This document shows positions 26,518 through 34,979 of a stretch of DNA of 64,000 nucleotides, in pieces. The position numbers and the translations under genes were made by a program. Source of the DNA: Gammaproteobacteria bacterium (lineage in GTDB: Bacteria; Pseudomonadota; Gammaproteobacteria; Pseudomonadales; Azotimanducaceae_A); NCBI GenBank assembly GCA_012960755.1, contig DUAT01000119.1, positions 190,174 to 254,173 of the forward strand, in the 5' to 3' direction. The notes beneath the pieces are model-generated. The model saw only the letters and a program-made list of their open reading frames with translations, did not search any database and was not told the DNA's origin. Numbering within the stretch: position 1 is the first letter of the stretch; every line of letters starts with the position of its first letter.

Positions 26518-27162
26518 TCAATCCCCGGTCAATAGCGCATCTCTGGCAGCATGTATATGAGATCGCATGATGGATTCTGCCCATAAAACGTCACGGGCTT
26601 TGAGTGATGCCAGCAACTCTCCATGATGATGGTGTGATCGTGCAATCCGTTCAATGGAGTATTGTCGTGCCGTCTTGATGACTAGAGCCTGCTCTATCAG
26701 CAGGCCCAGCATTGACTGGAGACGCTCGCTGCCTGCAGCCTGCCAGACGACGGTATGGACAGCCTGGTTCAATTCAAGAAAGTCTTCAACCTTCTTCTCA
26801 TTGGTTGCATTGCAACTTAAAACATCGTCCATTTTGTTGATTGACAGTTGCATATTATCCAATTGAATCAATGAGATATGTTCTGCAGCACGGCCAGCCG
26901 CATAACCTTCCAAAAGCGCACGCAACTGGTAGAGGTCATCAATATCATCCATGGTCCAGGCCTTCACCTGAGCCCCCTGATTGCGATTAAGCAAAATGAA
27001 ATCTTCGGCTGCCAGGCGACGCAGTGCTTCGCGCACGGGGGTTCGGCTAAAGCCAACGCGCTCAACCAGTTCGGCCTCCTTAAGGCGGCTGTTCGGCGCA
27101 AACTCGCCCGAGAGAATGCTCTCCCTTATGGTGCGATATGCGTGCTCACTGGCTTTTGACAT
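26518..27162 (-). CDS. GntR family transcriptional regulator (FCD subfamily)
   Basis: 214 residues. N-terminal winged helix (about 5-70) with the GntR signature LKEAELVERVGFSRTPVREA, followed by an all-helical FCD ligand-binding domain (about 78-205) with the conserved histidines in the HHHHGELLASLKARD region. FadR/VanR-type FCD regulators bind small organic acids and usually repress an adjacent operon. Directly upstream of, and on the same strand as, the CoA-transferase/HMG-CoA lyase/HyuAB/TonB genes. Confidence 0.92.
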   Translation of the reverse strand: MSKASEHAYRTIRESILSGEFAPNSRLKEAELVERVGFSRTPVREALRRLAAEDFILLNRNQGAQVKAWTMDDIDDLYQLRALLEGYAAGRAAEHISLIQLDNMQLSINKMDDVLSCNATNEKKVEDFLELNQAVHTVVWQAAGSERLQSMLGLLIEQALVIKTARQYSIERIARSHHHHGELLASLKARDVLWAESIMRSHIHAARDALLTGD

Positions 27163-27202
27163 TTAGAGACTGATTTACCGGCATCATCAAACTCGAACCA
27201 GG

Positions 27203-27214
27203 ATTGTATACAAT
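27203..27214. promoter_or_regulatory. candidate GntR operator, ATTGTATACAAT
   Basis: A perfect 12-base palindrome 40 bases upstream of the regulator's start codon. The TTGTATACAA core is the form often bound by FCD-type GntR proteins. The position suggests autoregulation. Confidence 0.55.
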
Positions 27215-27319
27215 TTGGCCTGGAGATCAATAATGGGGTCGGAATAAACTCACCTAGTCAGCTGTGCTCGGATCCGCTGGAACCTTCATCCCAGTTTCCC
27301 CGCTCACTTTGTCTGAATA

Positions 27320-27490
27320 GACGTGCATGAGCAAGATTTCACGACCAACTGCCAGAACTACGATGTTTTTTTTGACAGGAAACGCTTATGCCGCTTGTAT
27401 TAATTCACTCAAGCCAAACGGGCGCTATTTGTCAGGAAATCCCCGTGTTTCCGTAATGATTCGTTCGGTCCTTACAACTCGGAGCAGTCG
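27320..27490 (+). pseudogene. fragment of an MDR-type quinone oxidoreductase
   Basis: Plus-strand frame around 27327-27490 reads AYAACINSLKPNGRYLSGNP and RVSVMIRSVLTTR, closely matching SYSACIKALNPKGRYFSGNP and RLSVMLRSVFTTR of the reductase at 56311-57243. Just upstream, in another frame, QNYDVFFD matches RTYDVIFD of the same protein, so a frameshift in or after the T-rich run at about 27365 separates the parts. Only about 55 codons of the C-terminal half survive. A clear relic, not a functional gene. Confidence 0.7.
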
Positions 27491-27561
27491 TCATCGCATT
27501 AGGGGTTCAGGGAGATGAATGAGAATCCTCGCTAACTGGCTGCTAATCTTTCTCAGCGATG

Positions 27562-28578
27562 CTATGGCGGTGTGAGGCGATATGCCTGTGCAGCAGTACC
27601 ACTAAAGACGGCGGTTTTTTCCGTTCCACTTAGTCCTAGCTTTGCAGCAATCCGTTTGAACAGGTTCCAGCATGCCCTGTAGGAGAGACATTCACGGTCT
27701 ACCGGAAAATTGCTTTCAAACATACAACGTTCAGGGCCAAACGCCTCGATCGCATACTGGTACCAGGGCAATAAGGTTTCGCAGAAGAACTCCGAGTTCA
27801 TTGGTCGCTTTGTTTGCTTCATATGGTACGGTGGCTCCCAGTCACCAACTCTCATCTGGGCACCACCTAACTTCATAACCGCGTTGGGACACGCCGCGAC
27901 TGCATCAATGCACCGACGCCAATCCGAGATGTCACTTTCACCTGCGGTGGGGTCAATACGCCCACCCAGATGATTAACGATAACCGTGGTTTCGGGAAAC
28001 TGGTTAGCAAGATCCGCGAGTCGCGGCAGTCGAAGGTAGTCCGGTGACCAGTTGTCGTAACTCAAGTTATGTTTGCCCAGTAGAGCGAATCCATCCAGAA
28101 ACGTATCATTCAGATCGCTTGGAAAAGCACTGCGAATACCTCGAAAATATTCCGATGCGTGAAGGTGCGCTTCTAACACAGGTTCTGCTGCGCTACCGAG
28201 CCGAAGATCGACCGTGCTAAAAATACCTGTGCAGAGTCTCGTGTCGCCGTAGATACCGGAACGGCTCATCGCGGTCACACCGTTAACAAACTCCGTCTCT
28301 CCAACACACCGCATTTCAGAAGGACCGTCAGCGCGATAGAACGCGCCACACTGGGCGAATACGGTTTGCACTACGTTGTGCCCAGACATTGCAATATCTG
28401 TAGATATTTCATCGCACAGATAAAGTCTTTGCCTGAAACTTTGAGGTTCGAGTGGGACACGACGCATGTCCCACAAATGGTGATGTGGATCGATGATTGG
28501 GAGGCCTGGCTCTAAAACTGGTTCGGGTTCTTCCCCTGCCAGCCATGTCTCTAACTCGCTGTTTTCCGGTATCGTCAC
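27562..28578 (-). CDS. amidohydrolase family 2 metal-dependent hydrolase
   Basis: 338 residues from a GTG at 28578 with AGGCGG ten bases upstream. PIIDPHHHLWD near residue 27 carries the HxH metal motif, VIVNHLGGR the third histidine and MFESNFPVD the final aspartate. This is the ACMS decarboxylase / lactone hydrolase branch (for example 2-pyrone-4,6-dicarboxylate lactonase, L-fuconolactonase). Substrate unknown. It stands alone, flanked by the reductase relic and the SnoaL-like gene. Confidence 0.9.
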   Translation of the reverse strand: MTIPENSELETWLAGEEPEPVLEPGLPIIDPHHHLWDMRRVPLEPQSFRQRLYLCDEISTDIAMSGHNVVQTVFAQCGAFYRADGPSEMRCVGETEFVNGVTAMSRSGIYGDTRLCTGIFSTVDLRLGSAAEPVLEAHLHASEYFRGIRSAFPSDLNDTFLDGFALLGKHNLSYDNWSPDYLRLPRLADLANQFPETTVIVNHLGGRIDPTAGESDISDWRRCIDAVAACPNAVMKLGGAQMRVGDWEPPYHMKQTKRPMNSEFFCETLLPWYQYAIEAFGPERCMFESNFPVDRECLSYRACWNLFKRIAAKLGLSGTEKTAVFSGTAAQAYRLTPP

Positions 28579-28764
28579 AATTAGCCGCCTGAAAGTTGTT
28601 GAGTGGGTAATCCTACCTCATCCTGGCGGTAAAAATTAAGGGTGTTGAACACCGTCAAATCTATTGACTGTCCTTCGCAAATATTGATCCGATTATAAAT
28701 GACGTCTTCGGCAACCCACAGCGATCGACGTTAGCAACTTGATCCATGTGCCTTCAGCGAATGC

Positions 28765-29211
28765 CTATTTGTACCCAGCCGGTGGACCAAATCCGCCACT
28801 TAAATCCGGTGGTCCCTGGTAGAGCCAGGTAAGTTGCCGACTGGCGAAGCACCAACGGCCTTCCTCGATTTTATATTGATCGTCATAGTGACCGGCATAG
28901 AATATGGTTTTTCCAGTCACCGTTCGCCCGTACTCGGTCATATACCATCGGCCCCTACCGGTTGAACCTTCGAATGTCGCCTCGCCGCTACCAACAAAAT
29001 GGACGACAGATTCAAACAATTCCATCGATCTATCGAAGGCCGCTACGATTGCCTCTCTACCTTCATTGGCACCACGTCCTATCTGCCAGATACCATCTGT
29101 GGCCCATGTCGTTGACCAACGATCTGTATCATGGTGTGTAACTGCATCGGCGTAACTATGTACGAGGGCACGTATCGCCTCGATGTCCGAGATCTGGCTC
29201 GAAGATGGCAC
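28765..29211 (-). CDS. SnoaL-like / nuclear transport factor 2 family protein
   Basis: 148 residues if started at GTG 29211, which has TTGGAGG four bases upstream; the TTG at 29244 is less likely. One cone-shaped SnoaL_4 domain: SQISDIEAIRALVHSYADAV helix, WATDGIWQIG, GREAIVAAFDRS, the beta-sheet segment with RWYMTEYGR, and WCFASRQLTWLYQ. Members are small hydrolases, isomerases or dioxygenase small subunits. The DTDRW segment has the usual aspartate position. Role not deducible. Confidence 0.85.
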   Translation of the reverse strand: MPSSSQISDIEAIRALVHSYADAVTHHDTDRWSTTWATDGIWQIGRGANEGREAIVAAFDRSMELFESVVHFVGSGEATFEGSTGRGRWYMTEYGRTVTGKTIFYAGHYDDQYKIEEGRWCFASRQLTWLYQGPPDLSGGFGPPAGYK

Positions 29212-29343
29212 ATAACCTCCAACGGTTGCCGGGTACAAAAGCAAATCGATCGTATGAGGCGACTATCTTTTTGTCAAGATCACCATTGCTATGAATCCAC
29301 GAATATCACGTTTTTTTAGTACTTACCGTCCGTTTCAAGTGAT

Positions 29344-30474
29344 GTGACTTACACCTTTACTTTTGATGAAGCAGTGACCGGTTTCACCGCAAGCGACATC
29401 ACCATCAGTGGCGGTACCAAGGGTACCTTCACGCCAGTGTCTGGGACAGAGTACACATTGGTAATCACCCCGGACGCAGACAGCAATACGAACATGACGG
29501 TGGATGTGGCGGCAAACGTGGCACAGGATCTGAACACCAATAACAACACGGTCGCGATCCAGTCGGTACAGGCCGTGGATACAGCAGCGCCCTCCATCGT
29601 AATCTCTGACGACACGGCGGGAACTGCCTCCGGTGATGTCACGTACACGTTTACCTTTAGTGAAGCTGTCACCGGTTTCACGGCAGGCGACATCACGATT
29701 AGTGGTGGCACGAAAGGCACGTTCACGCCAGTGTCCGGGACCGAGTACACCCTGGTCATTACGCCGGACGCAGACAGCAATGCCAACATCACAGTCGATG
29801 TCGCAGCGAATGTGGCACAGGACCTGAACAGCAATAACAACACCGTTGCGATCCAGTCTGTACAGGCAGTGGATACAGCAGCGCCCTCCATCACCATTAC
29901 AGATGATACGGCAGGTACTGCCTCAAATGCTGTTACTTACACGTTTACCTTTGATGAAGCAGTCACTGGATTTACGGCAGCTGACGTTACCATCAGTGGC
30001 GGTACCAAGGGTACGTTTACGCCGGTGTCCGGGACCGAGTACACCCTGGTGATCATGCCGGATGCAAACAGCACGACTAACATCACGGTCGATGTCGCCG
30101 CCAATGTCGCACAGGATCTAAACACCAATAACAACACCGTCGCCATCCAGTCGATGCAGGCGGTGGATACGGTATCACCTTCAATCACGATAACTGATGA
30201 CATGGCCGGGATTGCCTCAGGTGATGTCACCTACACCTTTACCTTTGATGAAGCGGTCACGGGTTTCACCGCAGCAGACATTACGATCAGTGGCGGCACC
30301 AAGGGCACGTTTACACCGGTCTCAGGGACCGAGTACACCCTGGTCATCACACCGGATGCAGACAGCAATGCCAACATCACGGTCGATGTCGCAGCCAATG
30401 TCGCACAGGATCTGAACACCAATAACAACACCGTCGCGATCCAGTCTGTTCAGGTTGTCGATACCGTTGAGCCG
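29344..30474 (+). repeat. 294-bp tandem coding repeats (four copies)
   Basis: Unit boundaries at 29344, 29638, 29932 and 30226, exactly 294 bases (98 codons) apart; the fourth copy diverges after about 30460. Copies differ mainly at third codon positions, so they are older than a recent amplification but similar enough to recombine. Confidence 0.92.
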
Positions 30475-32553
30475 TTGGTTTCCAGTGTCGTCATGTCTGA
30501 CAGTGCCCTGGATGTCGGTGAAACATCGATACTGAGCATCACCTTTAGCGAGGCTGTGACCGGGCTTGATAATACCGACATCAGTCTTGAGAACGGCAGC
30601 CTTACCGCTGTCAGCAGCAGTGATGGTGGTCTTACCTGGGTCGGGACCTTCACGCCGACTGACAATATTGAAGACACCACCAACATCATCAGCGTCGGCA
30701 CAACCCTGACCGACCTGGCAGGCAATGCACCATTGGCGGGCAACACAACAAACTACAGCATCGACACCATTCATCCCAACGTTGCTCCGACTCTCGCAGC
30801 GACGGGTGCGAGCCCCACATTTACCGAGAACGGCGCTGTTGCAGATCTGTTTGGTACCGTCAGCATCGACACGATCGAGCCTGGTCAGACGGTGGATGAG
30901 CTCCAGTTCACGATCTCTAATATTACCAATGGTGCCGATGAGATTATTGTGATCGATGGTGACGATGTTGCTCTAACCAATCTCAACATTGGCGTCACCA
31001 ACACTCTCAGCTTTGGGTACAGCATCACTCTCTCGGGGACAACAGCCACGGTGACGCTGAACACGACCGGAGCGTCGGTTGTCGAAGCGCAAGCCCTTGT
31101 AGATGGGCTGGCATACAAAAACACCAGTGATGACCCGACAGCGGTAAATCGTGTCGCGACCCTGGTCAGCATCAAGGACAGCGGTGGCACCGCCAAGGCA
31201 GGGTCAGATAGTTCAGTGTTATCCACTGCTTCCACCGTACCGGTAGTCGCGGTCAATGATGCACCGACAACGTCTAATCCAATGACTGATCAGAGCGTGT
31301 TTGAAGGTGATTCACTAAGCTTCAGACTTGCTGCCGATGCGTTCGCTGACGTCGATTCAAATGTACTGACACTCACTGCATCGTTGGATGATGATTCAGC
31401 GCTACCGGCCTGGTTGAGTTTCGATCCCACAACTCGGACATTTTTCGGTCAACCCGACGAAGTTGACGTAGGCAGCTATTCGGTCAAAGTTAACGCAGAA
31501 GATGACAGCAGTGGGCGTGTTTCGGATATTTTCAACATCACGGTTGTCAATGTCGAGAATACGCCAGTGATAGGAGGAATCAGCACGGGTTCAGTCACAG
31601 AAGATATTGACCCTGATGGCGATGGTTTCCTCGAAACCTCTGGCGTGGTATCAATTTCAAACGCCGATGCAGGCGAATCAGGTTTCGTGGCTGAAACTAT
31701 CTCAGGGGCCTATGGTGATTTAACGATCAACAGCAACGGTAATTGGAACTATGTTGCAGACAATGATCAGAATTCTTTGATGCTGTTGAAGTCCACTGAA
31801 ATCGCCATCGACACCTTCGCCGTGACGACCCTGGATGGCTCACAGACTGATATTACCCTGTCCATCACCGGCGCTGACGATGATCTGTTTGTCTCCGTTA
31901 ACTCGACCAGTTTCGTTACTCAAACCAATCTTGATCCCGATCCTGAAGAAGAAACTCAGAATCCTCGCGTAACCAAGTTGACAATCCAGAGTCAAACTGA
32001 AGGTCAGCCCGTAACTGATGAAGAGGAAACCGAAGTAGAGTCGGGACTTGAATCACTTGAGATTGATGGGTTATCTGAAATTCTATCGGAACATAAACTG
32101 ATACAAAGCCCCGATAGTGGTTCCCGGGATGCGGTAAATAAGTTCACTCAACCAAAATCAGTTGATTTACTCAACCTGGATCTTCTGGAGTTTCAACCCG
32201 AAAATCTGGAGTTGATCATGCTGCAAAAGCTTATTCGAAGCAACTCATTTACCAGCTCTCTCGACGACCTTGAAAACAGCCTGGGAAAAGTGGTGAGGGA
32301 TGATGGTGTTCGATCACAGCTAAATGCTGCGACTGTGGCTGGTCTTGCAGTGCGCATATCGTCCGGAGTGATGACCTGGGTACTCAGAACCGGAACATTG
32401 CTGACGAGTTTATTCACCGTCATGCCGCTGTGGCGACAATTTGACCCGCTACCTGTTTTAGCATCAGACGAGAACGAGGATGAAGACGATGAAAAAGACA
32501 AAGATGAATCCACCGATGCCCTTGAGGATTTGTTCGACAGGCAGAACTCATAA
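29344..32553 (+). CDS. Ig-like/cadherin repeat surface protein, 5'-truncated
   Basis: Open for 1069 codons from a GTG at 29344, but the frame begins inside a repeat: the bases just before (from about 29333) still match the end of the previous repeat unit, then a TAG closes the frame. No signal peptide. Residues 1-380: four 98-residue Big-type Ig-like repeats (DEAVTGFTAxDITISGGTKG...DTAAPSI). About 381-480: a related Ig-like unit (SITFSEAVTGLDNTDISLEN). About 650-750: putative Ig/dystroglycan-cadherin domain (AWLSFDPTTRTFFGQPDE). About 755-850: VCBS-like unit. C-terminus: WVLRTGTLLTSLFTVMPLWR and FDPLPVL, typical of giant gammaproteobacterial adhesins. Probably the surviving 3' part of a much larger adhesin, or an assembly collapse at the repeats. 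Confidence 0.75.
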   Translation: MTYTFTFDEAVTGFTASDITISGGTKGTFTPVSGTEYTLVITPDADSNTNMTVDVAANVAQDLNTNNNTVAIQSVQAVDTAAPSIVISDDTAGTASGDVTYTFTFSEAVTGFTAGDITISGGTKGTFTPVSGTEYTLVITPDADSNANITVDVAANVAQDLNSNNNTVAIQSVQAVDTAAPSITITDDTAGTASNAVTYTFTFDEAVTGFTAADVTISGGTKGTFTPVSGTEYTLVIMPDANSTTNITVDVAANVAQDLNTNNNTVAIQSMQAVDTVSPSITITDDMAGIASGDVTYTFTFDEAVTGFTAADITISGGTKGTFTPVSGTEYTLVITPDADSNANITVDVAANVAQDLNTNNNTVAIQSVQVVDTVEPLVSSVVMSDSALDVGETSILSITFSEAVTGLDNTDISLENGSLTAVSSSDGGLTWVGTFTPTDNIEDTTNIISVGTTLTDLAGNAPLAGNTTNYSIDTIHPNVAPTLAATGASPTFTENGAVADLFGTVSIDTIEPGQTVDELQFTISNITNGADEIIVIDGDDVALTNLNIGVTNTLSFGYSITLSGTTATVTLNTTGASVVEAQALVDGLAYKNTSDDPTAVNRVATLVSIKDSGGTAKAGSDSSVLSTASTVPVVAVNDAPTTSNPMTDQSVFEGDSLSFRLAADAFADVDSNVLTLTASLDDDSALPAWLSFDPTTRTFFGQPDEVDVGSYSVKVNAEDDSSGRVSDIFNITVVNVENTPVIGGISTGSVTEDIDPDGDGFLETSGVVSISNADAGESGFVAETISGAYGDLTINSNGNWNYVADNDQNSLMLLKSTEIAIDTFAVTTLDGSQTDITLSITGADDDLFVSVNSTSFVTQTNLDPDPEEETQNPRVTKLTIQSQTEGQPVTDEEETEVESGLESLEIDGLSEILSEHKLIQSPDSGSRDAVNKFTQPKSVDLLNLDLLEFQPENLELIMLQKLIRSNSFTSSLDDLENSLGKVVRDDGVRSQLNAATVAGLAVRISSGVMTWVLRTGTLLTSLFTVMPLWRQFDPLPVLASDENEDEDDEKDKDESTDALEDLFDRQNS

Positions 32554-32615
32554 GTGCGCCTGAGAGCGAGCGAAAAGCACATTTTTTTGACACCTTCCAT
32601 GTGTCTTGTGCTTGA

Positions 32616-34361
32616 TCAATATAGCCAGTCAAAAAAAGGCACTGCCTGTGTTGCTGTCCCGGCCACCATATACCAGGTGACAAAAATGCCATTGATAAAA
32701 GCGCCGGTGTAAATATTCCCAGTGCGTTCGAAGCAATAGGTGGAGACGGCGCCGACCATAAACAGGAGTGGTACAAATTGAAAACCGACGATGCTCAATA
32801 AAGGCTGCGATGGGATGGCCAGGGTGCCACCCAGCAGCAGTGGTAAATACTGAATAAGGATCAATATCACGAAGCCACTGCTCAGCGTCAGACCGTTTCG
32901 CCATATCGCCTTGCCAGGGCTGATGTTCATGCGCAGTGGATTGTGTAATGACAGAGATAAAACCAGGAAGTAAACCGTAAACGGTAATAGGTAGATGAGG
33001 AAGATGCCGAACTGAAGTGGCGACAGAAGCTTTAGAGCTACCACCCAGAATCGAAAATCTACAAGCAGGAAAAAGTCAGCCATCAATAGGTTGAGATAGA
33101 GAAAACCGCAGCACAGAAGGGCTATACCGGCCGCTTTCAGAATGATCTCCCAGCTCACTGGCATACCGAATTCGTTTAACTTTCGCTTCTGCTTTCGTTG
33201 CCAAAAATAGAACATGCCGAGCGTGATGAAGCCGGTTCCCCAGGCCCAGAGCAGAACGCCATTGGTGATCTGTTGGGGTAAGAAAGAATTAGCCGGTAAG
33301 AGGATATTGGCGATGGTTTGCAAAGGGAAGAAGGTGAGCACGGGTATGATCATGGTTGCGGTGACGTTGAACCCGAGTGCAAAGTGACTCTGATGGCTAA
33401 TGGCTGGTGGGTTCGAGGTGACAGACTTAAATAACGCCAGAGAAAATAGCCAATCAGCAACTGGAAAAATGAGCAGCACAAGTCCAACCAGAGCCAAGGC
33501 AGTGCCAAGTTCCTTCCAATACCAGATCTGGTCTGTTGGTAAGAGTGATGTTCCATTTTGCTTTAATGTCAGTTCAAACCATTCAATGGCAGCGCCGATC
33601 GCGTCCCTTGATAAGTGGTCACCGGGATGTGTTACCGCTGGCATCGCGAGTTTTCTTGCTGTGCCTGCCTGCGGGTCACCATAGATTTTGTCGATGGCGA
33701 TTGAGGTTTGGCTGCCGAACAGCGATTTCAGTTTCTCTGTAGTGGTGATATCTGCAGGTATTTCAGCGCCCCACATCATTTCAGAGAATTCATCGAACAA
33801 GCTGAACACCAGCAGGAGATTCTTAGGCTGATCGGCGGTGCCCTCGGGTACGCCAAATGATCCTGTAGATGAACCTACCAGCACCATGGATGTATAGTTA
33901 TCCGGTGCGTTGGCAGCAGCCATCTGCACCGCCCAGCCTCCCATTGAATGTCCTTCAAGCCCGATATTTTGTGTGTCCACAAAAGGCAGGCTTCGAAGGT
34001 ATTCCAATCCATCGGGTCCTCCAAAACCATGAGCGAATGCGGGTGGGTCGGAATAGCCATGTCCAGTCTGGTCAAGTGCAAGGACAACGAAACCACGCCG
34101 TGCGAACTCGATAGCAAATCCGGATTGAGTCTCTCGTGAATTGATATAGCCATGAATGGCGAGTATGCCGGGGGCAGGTTTTTGGGTACTGGCTTGGCTT
34201 GGAACGTAAAGCAGGGCGCCCATCATATTGCCGCTGCTACCTGCAAACCGAACTTCCTCGACGGCGATTGACGCGGCATCATTTTGTACATAGTGTGCAA
34301 GTAGACTACCGATGAGAATCAGTGTGGTTGCAACGAGAAAGTGAGATCGCCTTTGCTTCAT
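32616..34361 (-). CDS. alpha/beta hydrolase with C-terminal membrane domain
   Basis: About 581 residues from the ATG at 34361 (MKQRRSHFLVATT); the longer upstream frame has no ribosome-binding site. One N-terminal membrane anchor (about 8-25), then an alpha/beta hydrolase: oxyanion loop LAIHGY, nucleophile GLEGHSMGGWA with S139, and THPGDHLS as the likely histidine. From about residue 275 come roughly eight hydrophobic segments to the C-terminus. The catalytic domain probably faces the periplasm. The soluble part resembles carboxylesterase/dienelactone hydrolases; the membrane part is unrecognised. Convergent with the adhesin. Confidence 0.85.
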   Translation of the reverse strand: MKQRRSHFLVATTLILIGSLLAHYVQNDAASIAVEEVRFAGSSGNMMGALLYVPSQASTQKPAPGILAIHGYINSRETQSGFAIEFARRGFVVLALDQTGHGYSDPPAFAHGFGGPDGLEYLRSLPFVDTQNIGLEGHSMGGWAVQMAAANAPDNYTSMVLVGSSTGSFGVPEGTADQPKNLLLVFSLFDEFSEMMWGAEIPADITTTEKLKSLFGSQTSIAIDKIYGDPQAGTARKLAMPAVTHPGDHLSRDAIGAAIEWFELTLKQNGTSLLPTDQIWYWKELGTALALVGLVLLIFPVADWLFSLALFKSVTSNPPAISHQSHFALGFNVTATMIIPVLTFFPLQTIANILLPANSFLPQQITNGVLLWAWGTGFITLGMFYFWQRKQKRKLNEFGMPVSWEIILKAAGIALLCCGFLYLNLLMADFFLLVDFRFWVVALKLLSPLQFGIFLIYLLPFTVYFLVLSLSLHNPLRMNISPGKAIWRNGLTLSSGFVILILIQYLPLLLGGTLAIPSQPLLSIVGFQFVPLLFMVGAVSTYCFERTGNIYTGAFINGIFVTWYMVAGTATQAVPFFDWLY

Positions 34362-34979
34362 AATTCGGCCTACTGGTGGAGTGAAGCAAGCATACACCAC
34401 TATTCTCACTCGCTCCTCCGGGTATATCCTTGTCCTTCGTCCTTCGTACCCGTTGCCGTCATTGCCTTTCAGACATTTCCGAATCCGCAATGTACAAACT
34501 CGCTGCCAGGGTGCGTAGAAGGCACCAGGGATACGGGAACCCCGCCCGAGTTCTGCGCCACTGTGTGGTCGATGTATCCGGTTAAATCAGATAATTTGGC
34601 GTGAGGCTTTGGAAATCAGCAACTGTCTCAGGTATGGCTTCGTCATAACGGAGCCATAATTCGAGCAATCGCGCAAAGAAGTACATCGCACACAAAGCAC
34701 GAATAATCTCTGGTATGCCAGTGTTTCGCTGTTGCGTTCGTGCCCCGGCATGAAGATGGTGTAACTTCTGCTTTGGACACTGTTGTCCTAATGAAGGGTG
34801 AAGCAGCACGTGAGACGTTGACGGGTGAGGGTTTATGCCCTCATGCTAAATACGAATTAACGTGGTCCTTTTCCAGGTACTAGAGCTGGAAGGTTCGTTG
34901 CTTTGCAACGCTTTAGCTCTGGCTGACGTCAAATATCCTAAAAGTGGTTTAACCTTACTGAAAAGGATGTAGGTTCTAT
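34362..34979. other. 618-base intergenic region
   Basis: Lies between divergent genes. A minus-strand frame at 34582-34809 gives 75 codons with no recognised family. A stem-loop (AGAGCT at 34882-34887 with AGCTCT at 34915-34920, inner GTTGC/GCAAC) lies 60 bases before the permease and is not followed by a T-run. No promoter could be assigned. Confidence 0.4.

Noticed and set aside
29311..29317. A run of seven T before the adhesin as a phase-variation switch
   Set aside because: The adhesin frame has a TAG directly after the run, so changing the number of T cannot join the upstream ATG (29291) to the repeats.
29349..30431. Long open frames on the minus strand opposite the Ig-like repeats
   Set aside because: They repeat with the same 294-base period and are the mirror of the coding repeats; no start signals or known families.
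29344..30474. The 294-bp repeats as a mobile-element or CRISPR-like array
   Set aside because: Unit length is an exact multiple of three, in frame, and encodes Ig-like domains.
34882..34920. Stem-loop upstream of the FtsX permease as terminator or riboswitch
   Set aside because: No T-run follows and no known riboswitch core is recognisable; it may be chance.
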